DNA of 64,000 nucleotides, from NCBI RefSeq assembly GCF_029227915.1, contig NC_079889.1:7378001-7442000 (forward strand), given 5' to 3'. Position 1 is the first letter of the stretch. Every line of letters begins with the position of its first letter. The position numbers and the translations under genes are program-made. This DNA is from Hydractinia symbiolongicarpus. Taxonomy: Eukaryota > Cnidaria > Hydrozoa > Anthoathecata > Hydractiniidae. Under the pieces are notes generated by a model. The model worked only from the letters and a program-made list of their open reading frames with translations. It was not told the origin of the DNA and searched no databases. Below are positions 44,839 through 55,087 of this stretch, one piece after another.

Positions 44839-44990
44839 AAGAGTATTGCGATGAATGTGGAATTGCTCTCGATAAATATGATAGATGCGAGAAGTGTGGA
44901 CGGATATTAAAAGAAAGGATGCTATGCTGGCAACACTATATCATGTATATAACGTATAACGGAGGAATATGTCCTTGTAAAAAACCCTAG
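44835..44990 (+). CDS. Small zinc-ribbon protein, 51 aa
   Basis: Cys-rich: YCDECG at 4-9 and RCEKCG at 17-22 give two CxxC pairs, followed by CWQH and a CPC near the end. Its ATG overlaps the TGA of the upstream gene by four bases (ATGA). Likely a metal-binding accessory protein of the Polinton; no specific function recognised. Confidence 0.55.
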   Translation: MKEYCDECGIALDKYDRCEKCGRILKERMLCWQHYIMYITYNGGICPCKKP

Positions 44991-45019
44991 TTGGGGGTTC
45001 AATTTCCATAAATAAAAGG

Positions 45020-45601
45020 ATGTTCAAATTTTATGGAAATAATATTGAAACCAGGGATTTCTATAGTGAACCAACAGTACTTAATATCGAGGAGGTTCAA
45101 ATTGAGAATATCGTACTTAGCGATCCGATTAAAGCGAACAAAGGCAAAGATGCTAGATATGTTATAGGATATAAACATGCACCGAGAGGCCTATATAGCA
45201 ATGGTGCATCCAGATACGATGATGGCTCGTCGCTCACCATGTCATTTGATATACATCAACATCCAGAATGGCTTCAGAAATACTAAAGCATATTGACATG
45301 GATTGAGAAATTATATGGTAGTAAGTTCACGACTTCACCTATTAGAAATGGTAGATATATTAGTACCAAGGTCAAGGAATGGGATAGCAAAGTAACCACT
45401 GATTTTTAAAACAAACTAGTACCTGAAAAGCAGCCGTGCGAATGTACGGCTATCATCATGCTATCCATCATTTATCGACAGGGATCTAAAAATTATTTGC
45501 AGGTCCTACTCGAAGAGTGCAAATACAAGGCGGTACCTGTAACTCTAAGGACACGACATCTTGATTCAGATAACGACGAGGAACCATTCGTTGTGGTATA
45601 G
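45020..45601 (+). pseudogene. Unrecognised Polinton gene with two in-frame TAA codons
   Basis: One frame runs from the ATG at 45020 to a TAG at 45599-45601, interrupted only by TAA at 45284 and 45407. All three parts look coding: VLNIEEVQIENIVLSDPIK and RGLYSNGASRYDDGSS first, then TWIEKLYGSKFTT, then CECTAIIMLSIIYR and HLDSDNDEEP. The constant frame argues for point mutations rather than indels. I do not recognise the family. It lies among early-end small genes of the element. Confidence 0.55.
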
Positions 45602-45650
45602 TTTAAACTCGATAGATTTTTGTATACAACATTAGTATACAAAATAAACT

Positions 45651-45908
45651 ATGAATGATTTAAAAAAAGAAGCCAGAGAGCTGGGTATCCGTGGCTACTC
45701 CATGATGAAGAAGGCTGAAATTATAGCCGCAATTAACAAGATAAAATATAGAGATATTGCAACGCAAACTCTTGGGCCTCATTGTAAAGAATGCCTAGAA
45801 AAAACAGCTATGAAAATATTGGATACTTATCCAATCAGAGGCTTGGAAGCAAAACAGAAGCGAAATATGATCTATGACGGTGATTTTATGATCGATAAAG
45901 ATACCTAG
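45651..45908 (+). CDS. SAP/HeH-like DNA-binding protein, 85 aa
   Basis: Residues 1-32 (LKKEARELGIRGYSMMKKAE) form a helix-extension-helix of the SAP/Rho-N type. The same design, LRAIAKARGLHGYYRLRKA, starts the polymerase polyprotein at 61854. A CKEC pair follows in the middle. Probably binds DNA. Intact frame, plus strand, convergent with the next gene. Confidence 0.6.
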   Translation: MNDLKKEARELGIRGYSMMKKAEIIAAINKIKYRDIATQTLGPHCKECLEKTAMKILDTYPIRGLEAKQKRNMIYDGDFMIDKDT

Positions 45909-45969
45909 TGCTTGGTGTCATTTAGTGTTTTGTAAAAAACATTAAATTATGAATAAGTCGGCGGCTCAT

Positions 45970-46620
45970 CTAGATACCGTTTACATGTTGAACAGACTGT
46001 ATTTTTTTAAGAAGCTCATTTTTACCTTCTTCACGACCTTGCGCGACTAATTGCTGCCTTTCTTTTTCATTGATCGTCTCCACAATCTTTTTAGTACACT
46101 GACGGATTTGCTCCTTTAGCATCATATATTTTTGCTTCTCTTGCATTATCAGGCTAAATTCATAGTCACTTATCACTCCATTCTCAATTGCCCTTGATAT
46201 AAGGTCCACAATACTATTCAGCTTAGTCTCCGCTAATAATCTTATGCTATCATGTTTCTTACGTTTGTAATTCAGCTTCTTCCCACCTTGTTTTAAAGCA
46301 GTCTGCCACAATCCAACGAATATTGTTATTCCTCCCATCGCGACGGCGAGTGGTACGTCGATACCACTCAACATGCTTGCAATACCGACACCGCTCGTGA
46401 TCACGTTTATCGCAAGCAATCCGTGATCCATGTAGTGAATCCAGGTAGCATGCATTCCAATTTTCTTACTGAGTTTTTCGCGTTGTTTAACTTCATTTCG
46501 TAGATATATTTCGATTTCTTCGATTTTCTTCAGCCGATAGACCTGACGTTCGTTATTCTCTTGCTCAGGCGCACTTGGTGGTAAGCTAGGGTATAGCTTC
46601 ATAACATCATCGTTGTTCAT
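45970..46620 (-). CDS. Two-TM coiled protein, 216 aa
   Basis: N-terminus with PSLPPSAPEQE, a charged helix (EIEIYLRNEVKQREKLSKK), then two hydrophobic segments about residues 62-85 and 88-110, then a long charged coiled-coil tail. Topology predicts a membrane hairpin with both ends on the same side. The start at 46620 directly abuts the next minus-strand gene at 46621. Not recognised by name; membrane proteins of this kind are common in Polintons and may be virion or fusion accessories. Frame intact. Confidence 0.6.
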   Translation of the reverse strand: MNNDDVMKLYPSLPPSAPEQENNERQVYRLKKIEEIEIYLRNEVKQREKLSKKIGMHATWIHYMDHGLLAINVITSGVGIASMLSGIDVPLAVAMGGITIFVGLWQTALKQGGKKLNYKRKKHDSIRLLAETKLNSIVDLISRAIENGVISDYEFSLIMQEKQKYMMLKEQIRQCTKKIVETINEKERQQLVAQGREEGKNELLKKIQSVQHVNGI

Positions 46621-46965
46621 TTATTCTATCAATAAGTGTATTTTAATTCCAACAAACGAAATGTTTTTCTCGTGGTGATACTCGTCCGTGAGCATAAACT
46701 CTAACCTGTCTGTTGACCCTTTAAGGGGGAGATAAACCGGTTTATTAAAAGTCCACGTAAGCATGTCTCCCCATGCGTTCTCTTTTGTTGGAAGTACGGC
46801 TAAATTTTTTGATTTTTTACCGTCCAATAGGCAGTCATCCTCATCTAACTGAGGACAAACAAGCCTCAGTCGCTGGTATACGTCAGTCTTGTAAAATGAA
46901 TCGTAGTCACCCTTCACATAGTATTTTTTACTAGGATTGTATGGTAGACCCAAGAGCTCTTGCAG
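46621..46965 (-). CDS. Unrecognised Polinton protein, 5' end cut by LINE
   Basis: Reads from the LINE junction near 46965 to a stop at 46621. The frame is open upstream of the first ATG (46953) into LINE sequence, so the N-terminus may be lost. The C-terminal part (FNKPVYLPLKGSTDRLEFML to FVGIKIHLLIE) is beta-rich and jelly-roll-like, which would suit a minor capsid protein; this is inference from residue pattern only. Confidence 0.45.
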   Translation of the reverse strand: MQELLGLPYNPSKKYYVKGDYDSFYKTDVYQRLRLVCPQLDEDDCLLDGKKSKNLAVLPTKENAWGDMLTWTFNKPVYLPLKGSTDRLEFMLTDEYHHEKNISFVGIKIHLLIE

Positions 46966-46967
46966 TT

Positions 46968-49860
46968 GTTTGATTGATTGATTGATTTAATTTATTTACC
47001 GTCGGTTATTATATACAATAGTTCTTTAAAAAAAATAATATTTTGCAAAAAACTAATCAAAACCGACCAAATATTTTTATATATTTACAATTTAGATGAA
47101 AACTATAACAAATAAACAATGAATAAATAATAAATAAAAGATAAACATTCCCCCTCTGCCATTTTCGTATTGATTACGCAAGTTATGGAATCAATTGCCG
47201 ACACTCTGTGCATGAACAGTGAGAGCCATTCCATTTTTTAATCATTTGCTTAAATTTAACTCTTCGTATGAAAAGGAAGTTTATTCCAAACTTTTGGGGC
47301 TAAACATCGCAAACTGTTTAGACCAAAGGTGCTTGTTTTTACACTGATGGTTTTTAGGTTGTTCATGTTTTGACTTCTTACTGGCCTATCAGTTTCCTCA
47401 AAAAGGAAAATATCTTTCATAAAAGAAGGACTGATGTTTCTCCGAATTTTAAATATTTCTATGCATAAATATCTGTGCCTTAGTAATTCCATATAATGTT
47501 TATTTGGGAGGCAATCAACTGGTCTTGGGTCTTCATGAATAAAACTTAAAGCCCTGTTGTGGAGTTTTTCAATTTTCAATAGAGATTTCGAAGAAGAGAA
47601 ATGCCAAACTAAGGGACAATAATTAAAATTTGCATACACGAAGCTTTGTGCTAAAATAGATCTTGTTTGCAAAGATAGTACATTTTTAAATCTAAATAAT
47701 GCATTCAGCTGGGCTGAGGCTTTTCGACAAAGATTACTAATGTGCAAGTTGAAATTTAGTTTATCATCAATTGTTACTCCTAAAAGTTTTACGGACCTTT
47801 CTGATTGTATGACTCTATCGCCAATGTTTATTTCAAGCTTCGAGTTATCAATTTTGGCTCTTGATAGAAGGATCGAATGAAATTTGTTTGGACTTGCTAT
47901 CATTTTGTTATTATTTAACCAAGAAAGGGCAATTTCGGATTCCCTTTCTAAAGTCTTAATGAGATTTTTAATAGTGTTTGAATAAGCTGATATCGTATTG
48001 TCGTCTGCGTAATTATGTAGGTCACTATTTACAATAAAATAAAATAAATCATTCATAAATATATTAAAAATAATTGGGCCCAACACAGAACCCTGAGGCA
48101 CGCCTGACAAAATTAATTCAAATATACTATACTCCGCATTTACTCGTGTGGATTGTTCTCTGTTTGTAAGATACGATAGAATATACTCAAGTGATTTTAC
48201 ATCAAAACCGTAAGCATGAAGTTTGGCTATAAGTAGATCGTGGGGGACACAGTCAAAAGCTTTTGATAAGTCCATTAATATTGAACCAACCACATAATTC
48301 CGATCCAGTTTTTTTTTCCAATCCTCTAATAGGCGTATCAATACGTGATTGGTGCTGTAGTTTTTCCTGTAAGCAGATAAGTACACAGAAAGTTTTTTTT
48401 CCATGAAAGACAATATTTGCTCTTTGATTATTATTTCATAAAACTTAGAGAAAAAATTTAATACACTAATAGGTCTAAAATTATTGAGACTGTACTTTTC
48501 CTTGCTTCCCTTGTCAATTGGTGTAACAACCGCACGCTTAGCTTTAGTTGGGAAAAAACTGGCACGGATGCTACTATTTAAGGCATTTTTGAGGGGCAAT
48601 ATTAAGTGCTCACTAGCTAGTTTTGCAAGTTTTGGCGGTATCTTATCTTCGCCTGCAGACGCTTTAGTGTTTATTTCTTTAAATACTTTTTTGATTTCTT
48701 CATCACCTATTTCCTTAAATTGAAAATTTTCAGACACATTTTCAATATTTTCTTTTATCTTTAGGATACTTGGATGATTTTTATAGGTTTTTAAAATTTT
48801 CTCAATCAACTTTTTCTTATCTGTAAATGATTTAAAATCATTAGAGGTGCGTTTAATACCACTGCTATTTTCAACAATATTTATGAAGTGGCTATTCAAT
48901 GTTGTTGCCACTTCATTTTCATCTGTAATCAAATTATCGTTTTGGATTATCGTAATATTTGCATTACTTAAGCAATTTTTATTGGTTACAAAAGGTTTCA
49001 TAACTTTCCAAAAATTTTTATTTTCGACTGCTCCGGCCTGGGTTATTTTTTTAAAATATTCCTTAACAGCTATATTTCGTAATTTTACGCATTTGTTTCT
49101 TTGTCTTTTATAATTGGCATTGTTTTCCTCAGTTTTATCATTGTTATATTTATTTTTAAACCTTGACCTAGAGTATATAGCCTTTCTTAATTCTTTATTC
49201 ATGAAGGGAGCATCGTTTCCACGCAATGTTTTCTGTTTCAAAGGAGCATGTTTATCTACTATATTTCTAAAAATTACTTGAAGATTTTCATAGTTCAAAT
49301 CAGGATCGGCAGTGTCACAACAAAAGTTAGCAGCTTTTACATCAGCCAAAAACGTCTTTTCATCGAAATTTTTATAGTTTCTATAGAATATTTTCTTAGG
49401 CTGTAAACGGGCTAGATGCATTTTTAAAAATGTAGTTATCATTAGATGATGGTCACTTAACCCTGTTTCAAACGCTGAACTATTTTGAAAAGACCTATAT
49501 CTGTTTGTCAATAAGACATCAATTGAAGAGCCTTCTGTTCCTGCAAAGCATGCTTTATCTTTAATGAGGTTTTTGAGATTGAAAATATCACAAAGTGACT
49601 GCATCTGCCCATAGCCACTATCACTTGGATTATAAAAATCTATATTAATATCACCCAGAACAATAATATTGTCACATTTAGAAAGAGCATTGTTTAGAAT
49701 TTTTTCCAATTCATAGAAAAATTGTGTTAAGTTCAAATATGAAGGTGGCCGATAAATACTAATTATAATCCATTTTTTATTTCTAATAGTAATTTCAGTT
49801 GTCGATGAATCACCAACATGTACCCTTCGTTGACCCGGAGCCTGCATAGCCCATTTTTAA
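46968..49860 (-). mobile_element. 5'-truncated LINE (CR1/jockey group) inside the Polinton
   Basis: The minus-strand retroelement ends in a tail of ATCA/TTGA repeats (46970-46988) and has a 3' UTR of about 270 bp. It carries one long ORF. Its 5' edge near 49860 cuts into the endonuclease domain. I see no clear target duplication, as is usual for 5'-truncated CR1-type insertions. It separates a minus-strand gene remnant at 46621 from a plus-strand one at 49868. Confidence 0.75.
47256..49847 (-). CDS. LINE endonuclease/reverse transcriptase, 863 aa
   Basis: Residues about 25-140 are the C-terminal half of an APE-type endonuclease: ISIYRPP, VLGDINIDF and GLSDHHLM (the SDH catalytic box). The RT follows: NNFRPISVLNFFSK, LMDLSKAFDCVPHDLL (motif A, D), SGVPQGSVLGPIIF (motif B), NYADDNTISAY (motif C, catalytic DD) and KLLGVTIDDKLNF. 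The frame has no stop over 2.6 kb, in contrast with the broken Polinton genes around it, so the insertion is younger. The first part of the endonuclease is missing, so this copy cannot be fully active. Confidence 0.88.
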   Translation of the reverse strand: MQAPGQRRVHVGDSSTTEITIRNKKWIIISIYRPPSYLNLTQFFYELEKILNNALSKCDNIIVLGDINIDFYNPSDSGYGQMQSLCDIFNLKNLIKDKACFAGTEGSSIDVLLTNRYRSFQNSSAFETGLSDHHLMITTFLKMHLARLQPKKIFYRNYKNFDEKTFLADVKAANFCCDTADPDLNYENLQVIFRNIVDKHAPLKQKTLRGNDAPFMNKELRKAIYSRSRFKNKYNNDKTEENNANYKRQRNKCVKLRNIAVKEYFKKITQAGAVENKNFWKVMKPFVTNKNCLSNANITIIQNDNLITDENEVATTLNSHFINIVENSSGIKRTSNDFKSFTDKKKLIEKILKTYKNHPSILKIKENIENVSENFQFKEIGDEEIKKVFKEINTKASAGEDKIPPKLAKLASEHLILPLKNALNSSIRASFFPTKAKRAVVTPIDKGSKEKYSLNNFRPISVLNFFSKFYEIIIKEQILSFMEKKLSVYLSAYRKNYSTNHVLIRLLEDWKKKLDRNYVVGSILMDLSKAFDCVPHDLLIAKLHAYGFDVKSLEYILSYLTNREQSTRVNAEYSIFELILSGVPQGSVLGPIIFNIFMNDLFYFIVNSDLHNYADDNTISAYSNTIKNLIKTLERESEIALSWLNNNKMIASPNKFHSILLSRAKIDNSKLEINIGDRVIQSERSVKLLGVTIDDKLNFNLHISNLCRKASAQLNALFRFKNVLSLQTRSILAQSFVYANFNYCPLVWHFSSSKSLLKIEKLHNRALSFIHEDPRPVDCLPNKHYMELLRHRYLCIEIFKIRRNISPSFMKDIFLFEETDRPVRSQNMNNLKTISVKTSTFGLNSLRCLAPKVWNKLPFHTKS

Positions 49861-49867
49861 GCACAAA

Positions 49868-50158
49868 AAGCTGTACCTTGCTCTGTGCCTGGGTATTGAC
49901 AATGGCCGCGATATCTTCAATCTTTTACAGGCCGTTCATGATTTCAATGCGAAGAACCGTCTGATCGGGCCCTACCTTACGTATTATAAAATCATTATTA
50001 ATGTAGAGATTCAGCCACGTAGGGCGTATACTAATGGATTTCAGGGCTATCCTCGTGTCCTACCCAAGGTAATCTTCAAAGATTACTGGCTTGTCTATAT
50101 CTGTGACATACAGCTGTCGCATCTTTCTTTAAAGAAACATGAACATATATTCGTATAA
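49868..50158 (+). CDS. Unrecognised Polinton protein, 3' part only
   Basis: From the LINE junction the plus strand is open for 96 codons to TAA at 50158 and looks coding: ALCLGIDNGRDIFNLLQAV, PYLTYYKIIINVEIQPRRAY, FKDYWLVYICDIQL. No start is present, so the 5' part was lost at the LINE insertion. It overlaps the next gene's ATG (50139) by 20 bases in another frame, a compact viral-style arrangement. Confidence 0.5.
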   Translation, partial: KLYLALCLGIDNGRDIFNLLQAVHDFNAKNRLIGPYLTYYKIIINVEIQPRRAYTNGFQGYPRVLPKVIFKDYWLVYICDIQLSHLSLKKHEHIFV

Positions 50159-51251
50159 TCCTAGAGTAAAGTATGCCCCCAATCATGGGCGATATCTCGA
50201 GAGACTTAACGGCTCGGATATTACGAACCAGGACATCGTAATAGACGCGAAAGGCTCGTCATTTAAAGTAAGGTTTCCCGATATCTTTGTGGACTACGTG
50301 TTCCACAGTAACCATCCGGTTGATAAATGGAAAACGCACCCTTTCGGCCTCTGGTCTACGCAGTTGAATTTTGCCGTTTACTGCTCGACCTCTGCATGTG
50401 GCAACTAACTTCTCCATTACTCCTTGTACGCTCTGTGTATAGGTTCCATGTCTATTTCCAAATTCGAAAAATACTAGAGGAACTCGAGGTACCATTGATC
50501 TTCCCGATTTAATATTTTGAATAACCCCTTCAATAATAAAAAGCTCCATGCCTTGGCTCGTGGAATTGGCGTATCTCCAAATAAACACGATTGGAAAAAT
50601 GAGACCATTATTAGCTCCTGGCAAGCTACTCGCGAGGACTTCCCCGGTGCAGGACTTAGTTACTTGGATGAAAATTCATGGTCGAGATGAATGATCGAGA
50701 ACTCGGAGGGTTTAACTCGCATTGGTATAGAAAAGTTATCACAAAGCGTACGATAATACGCGTATTTGATACTTGAATGCCAGGCCAATGCGCGATCAGG
50801 AATTATTGGTCACCAAGGTAGTTCTATTGATGCCCAACGGCTATACCTCACAACCTTTGAACAGCTGGTTAATAGACCCGCGTCGCTGGGTAGGGAGATT
50901 GCGGAGTTTGAGAATGTTTTGAAATATGCGAGATCCAAGGTAGACTTCTCGGTAGCATATGGGGTTTACATGATACCCTCAGATATGAACCTGAGGATCG
51001 GAAATGTGGCTAGTTTTAACAACAAGATCCTGATTAGGCAGGAACATTTCAAGATTGGTATCAATCCCAATATTAACGCTCCGCATGCTGCTACCATACC
51101 AAGAAAGCAGGTACATGATATACCAAAGGTACATGATATACCCCTCCATTCACCATCCTCAAAGGAAGCTGCTGTTCATGAGGATACCAAGGCTACCATT
51201 ATAACTGTGGGGATATTGCTAATTATCACCTATATATGGATGAAACATTAA
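50139..51251 (+). pseudogene. Unrecognised Polinton structural-type protein with C-terminal TM
   Basis: Five plus-strand frames in succession give one coherent protein of about 360 aa. Parts: YSYNPRVKYAPNHGRYLERL, PFGLWSTQLNFAVYCSTSA, a short VYRFHVYFQIRKILEELEV block, NNPFNNKKLHALARGIGV then SWQATREDFPGAG, and the long last part from about 50766 with SGIIGHQGSSIDAQRLYL and a membrane anchor (ATIITVGILLIITYIWMKH). Frame changes fall near 50400, 50505, 50690 and 50765. A minus-strand ORF across 50259-50624 is a shadow. Unknown role; position next to other capsid-region genes suggests a virion protein. Confidence 0.5.
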
Positions 51252-51284
51252 GATCTGGTAAATTAGATGGTTTACCAGAATAAT

Positions 51285-52450
51285 CTACGATCTCTTCCCA
51301 CTCCTTCTGTTCCCCACGTAAGCCACAATGATACCTACAGCACCCGCGATGGCCAAATACAGATGTCTCACTACGAACTCCACAACCTTGGCGGCTACCC
51401 TAAAAAAGAACGATACGATCGTACCATTTATCCCCGGCAAGGCAGCACCCGCTTTGCCTGCTAGATACTCTAAAACCTCCCGAGTCTTTCAAGGTGTTTT
51501 TCTACAAATCCTTTGCCGCTTCCTGCTGCACCTGATCCTGCTGCCCCACTGCCTCCTGTTAACGCCAGGACCAGGGTTGATATCATTAAGCCAACAGCCC
51601 AAATAACACTGGCGATAGTCAGGCCTTGTTCCTTGAACAAGATCTTGATCTTTTCTACCAAGGTTTTATCATCGCCAGCGATCTTCAATTTTCAGCTGGC
51701 TCTGAATCTCGAGACTTTTGATCTGCTCATCTCTAACAAGTATCTTACTTTCCAACATCTTCAGCTGACCACGGATAGTTCGCATCCCTTGGTCCAGCCC
51801 CCTTCTCTCGCGATCCGTGAATATCTCGCCTCCTACAAACGAAGTATCTTCGATAAAGTTCTCCGTCTCGTCTAGTACTTTCCCGACCAGTGGTTCCATC
51901 TCGAGAGTGTCACCATTTCTCCCGACCTGCTCCACATCGTTTAAGATCCTCCCGGCCGTTGCCTGGATAGGTTTATATTCTTTGAACCCCATACGCCCTA
52001 AACGATTCTTGGGGCATAGCATCCTAAGCAGCGTCGAGCCAATAATTCTAAATTCACCATTATCTTCCCTTGTGAGTCTTATATAATCAAAAAAAGCTGG
52101 TTATTGTCCAGCCTAAAATTGTCGTAAGGTATCGCATCTAGCTTCGGCTCCTCATTCAACCCCACCGCAAGATGTTTGTAAAAACTAACAACCTTCGACC
52201 TTTTCAGCCTTTTCCCTTGACTTAGCGTGGTGTCGTCTCCTTCCTTCTCTAGCAACCCTCGCAACCATTCCGGTTGACTTAGCGTGGTGCTTGTCTCAGT
52301 CGCTTCTATCCCACTCGCCTGGGTCTCAGTGCTTGTTCCTTGAATATCCTAGGGTCGAAGGATCTCACTCTCAGTGCTGAACTCCTCAGGCTCCTCTTGA
52401 ATGTTTTCCTCCGGCGTAGAATCTGGTTCATATACTGGGTTTATAGGCAT
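51285..52450 (-). pseudogene. Polinton minor virion-type protein with glycine/alanine-rich hydrophobic C-terminus
   Basis: Starts at ATG 52450, divergent from the capsid gene with 32 bp between starts. In-frame TAG at 52349 and frame breaks near 52085 (poly-T run), 51670 and 51475. The N-terminal region is acidic with TSTTLSQ/TTLSQGKR. The middle is charged (MRTIRGQLKMLESKILVRDE). The C-terminal region is hydrophobic (ASVIWAVGLMISTLVLALTG, then GGSGAAGSGAAGSG, then AALPGINGTIVSFFF and IAGAVGIIVAYVG). This resembles a membrane-active virion protein seen in other Polintons, but I do not know a named domain. Broken, hence inactive. Confidence 0.5.
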
Positions 52451-52482
52451 TTATTTCAACCCATGTACCTGTATAAATAAAG

Positions 52483-53744
52483 ATGTCTGTTTTTTGAACA
52501 AAATTAGATCCGTACAAGGAGGTAAAAACGATGCTCGGAATGAAAGGCAAACGCCAAAGGGTGAAGATCAGCCATGTGCCATCCACAATTAATCAAAATG
52601 AAGCTCTCTACGTTGATGTCCCGAATTTGGGGAAAATTGATGTGATTTTCCCCGGCTCAATCAAGTTGTTTTTTGACTTGGAATTGACTAGTACAAACAC
52701 GAAAAGAACGATCGTTAGCAATATTGGGAAGGCCCTGGTACGGGGTTTACGGGTTACGCTGAATGGTAACGAAATACAAAATATACAAGATTACAACGTG
52801 CTCGCGGCGTATAGGGATTTGTGGCTGCCAAAATTTGATAGGGACAATAACTTGATCCTTCAGGGCATCAATCCTAACGATGGCTCTATCCGCGCTTTAC
52901 AGGTGAAGGCCAGCGACCATGTTGTGAACAACGAAGAAAACGCCATCGCTGAGGCCAATGGTAACACGTTCTGTATACCTCGTTGACAAGAGACTTGCCC
53001 TTCTACCAAGCAGGCTTATACAACAGACTGCAGTTTGTGATCCACTTTACTCCATACTGTCATGTTATCAAAGATGCAGGTAGCCCAGCATCCGGAAGCA
53101 CAGCGGCAAAGGCTGCAGATTCTTCTTACAAAATCTCGAATATATGTCTCGAGTTTGATAAGGTGGTCAATGAGGATCTGGCAGGTGCCATGATGTCCAG
53201 ATACTCGAGGCTAGCTCTACACTATGAAAGGATCCTCAGAAGTAAAGTGGTGACACTGAAAAAGGCTGACACATCCTACAATCTACAATTAGATACTCCT
53301 GCCAAGAGCTTAAAGGGAGTCCTCCTATTATTCCAGGACCTTGCAGTGGTTAAGGCATATGCTGGTAACAATGAAAATTTTTATAATCCTGGCATATCGT
53401 CGGTCAGTGTCACTATCGAGGGAGAGCCTAATCAGCTCTATTCACATGCCATGGTGCCTAAGGATCATATGGAACAAGTCGCTGAACTCATGGGATCCCA
53501 CGATTCCATAGTAACCATTGGACAGTTTTTCACTGAAAGGTACGCTTTGTTCATTGACTTTCGTAGCAGTCCTGATCACACTTTGCATGGAAGTGGGCGC
53601 CCCCTCCAAAGGCTCAGTGACGGCATTACTCTTCACATGACTAAAAAAGCTGACGGAACCGGTGATATTCGTTGCTATGTGTATTTGTTGATGGATGCAC
53701 ACCTGAATATCCTCGACGGTAGGTTCCACATTGTAGAATATTAA
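52483..53744 (+). pseudogene. Polinton major capsid protein (double jelly-roll type), frameshifted
   Basis: Starts at ATG 52483 right after the divergent gene. The N-terminal part contains NKIRSVQGGKNDAR in a second frame, with breaks near 52495 and 52540. The long first part (52531-52986) has NEALYVDVPNLGKIDVIFPG and RGLRVTLNGNEIQNIQDYN. A break at about 52984 leads to 52983-53744 with PFYQAGLYNRLQFVIHFTPY, LEFDKVVNEDLAGAM, NENFYNPGISSVSVTIEGEP and NQLYSHAM. Length of about 415 aa, beta-rich content and neighbours fit the Polinton capsid protein that would form an icosahedral shell. The assignment rests on pattern and context. Three breaks make it non-functional. Confidence 0.65.
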
Positions 53745-53789
53745 GAGATCAAAATTTGTTTTTGTAGATCCAAGACCTACAAAATAAGC

Positions 53790-54028
53790 ATGGCAAGCAT
53801 AGCAGTACTCGCAGGTGGAACCATTATAAACGCATTAGCATTTTCAGGCTCAAATTTTCTATTCAGTTTGAAAGAGTTAGACGAATGCATGCGAGATTAC
53901 TATATCGCGACGATCGAGCGAAATTGTCAGACTAATATTTACCCAGCAAACAGCAACAAGACGGGGAGCTGACGTTCATTCTCGGCTCATTAACCCTCCT
54001 CGGCTTCATAGAGTACAAATATATATAA
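53790..54028 (+). pseudogene. Small hydrophobic Polinton protein, one frameshift
   Basis: Starts MASIAVLAGGTIINALAFSG, a glycine/alanine-rich hydrophobic N-terminus, followed by a charged helix. A shift near 53960 leads to a hydrophobic C-terminus (LTFILGSLTLLGFIEYKYI) ending at TAA 54028. It sits between capsid and integrase on the same strand. Likely a membrane-associated virion component; not named. Confidence 0.5.
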
Positions 54029-54051
54029 TCTTTTTTCGATATGTAATAAAT

Positions 54052-55044
54052 ATGTCGAAAGCAAAGCATATTGTTACCGAGAAGGAATCTGAAAAACTAA
54101 GCAGCATCTATTACCAACCAGAACATCTCTGGATCGGGAGAAAAGCTATTACCAACCTAGTTGAAAACTCTGGTCTCAAGGAAAAAAATTATTCACTGGC
54201 TATCTCGTCAGTTGCTCTGGCTCAGACATATCAAAGGGCCGAAAAGTATTAATTATCCGCATTTTACTATTACAAAGCCGAATCAAATGCATCAATTTGA
54301 TCTCTTGTACATGCCTCATGACAAAGTGTATGGAAATACGTACAAATATACCCTCACAGGCATTGACGTAGCTTCGTGCTACAAAGTGGCTCGGCCCCTG
54401 AGAACGAAAAAGGCTAGTGAAGTAGCGGAGATGCTCCAGGACATTTACAAAGCAGGACCTTTGCGTTATTCTCAGACTTTCATTGTGACAACGGTTCTTA
54501 ATTTAAGTCAAAGGTCACCAAGCTGCTGGAGGGTAAGAGGGTTGAAATTAAGAGGGCTACCACCAAATACCATCATACATTTACGGCTTTTGTCGAAAAC
54601 TACAACAAGGTACTCGCGGAAAGATTGTTCAACCTCAAGATGCGCAAGAGTTGTTCATTGATGAAACTAGCAGTATATGGGTAAAACACCGTATCGTGAA
54701 AAGCATGAATAATACCAAGACGGCTATGATCGGAATGAAACCTTCATCTGCCGTGAACCTTGATGAAGTCCCACTCGCAAAAAGCGAGGAGTATCCAGAA
54801 GAAAAGCCTCTACCCACCGATGGCCTATACTTGTATCTGCTTCAGCCGGGGGAAGAGCATGGGGATGCTCGGAGATGTGCTGCGGATGCCTATTGGAGCA
54901 AGAAAACTTATAGAATCGATCGTATAGGGACAGGTACCCGTCTTCTGTACTATTTAAAAGACGGATCGATCTTTTGTGGTGGAAGAACTAATGCTGATCC
55001 CGGAGGATGTTCAGGTACCGCCGGAACATGTGAAAGAATGGTAA
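54052..55044 (+). pseudogene. Retroviral-type integrase (c-integrase), several frameshifts
   Basis: The N-terminal part (54052-54180) has YYQPEHLWIGRKAI. The core continues in another frame from about 54161: MHQFDLLYMPHDKVYG (first catalytic D), TLTGIDVASCYKVARPL. After a shift at about 54480 comes HCDNGS (second D) and then KYHHTFTAFVENYNKVLAER (catalytic E). The C-terminal region (54651-54960) has MIGMKPSSAV, GLYLYLLQPGEEHG and SKKTYRIDRI, an SH3/chromodomain-like tail finished in another frame by VVEELMLIPEDVQVPP and a TAA at 55044. The DDE triad is all visible, but at least four frame changes kill the gene. It would join the element's ends to host DNA. Confidence 0.85.
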
Positions 55045-55087
55045 TATTTCTCGATTTTTGTAGTTCATAAGAGCTACAAAAACCATA

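Noticed and set aside
48484-49113. Plus-strand ORFs of 79 and 88 aa inside the LINE
   Set aside because: Antisense shadows of the endonuclease/reverse transcriptase frame.
50259-50624. Minus-strand 121-aa ORF
   Set aside because: The plus strand codes for a coherent protein across its whole length, with family-like blocks in successive frames, and neighbouring parts continue on the plus strand.
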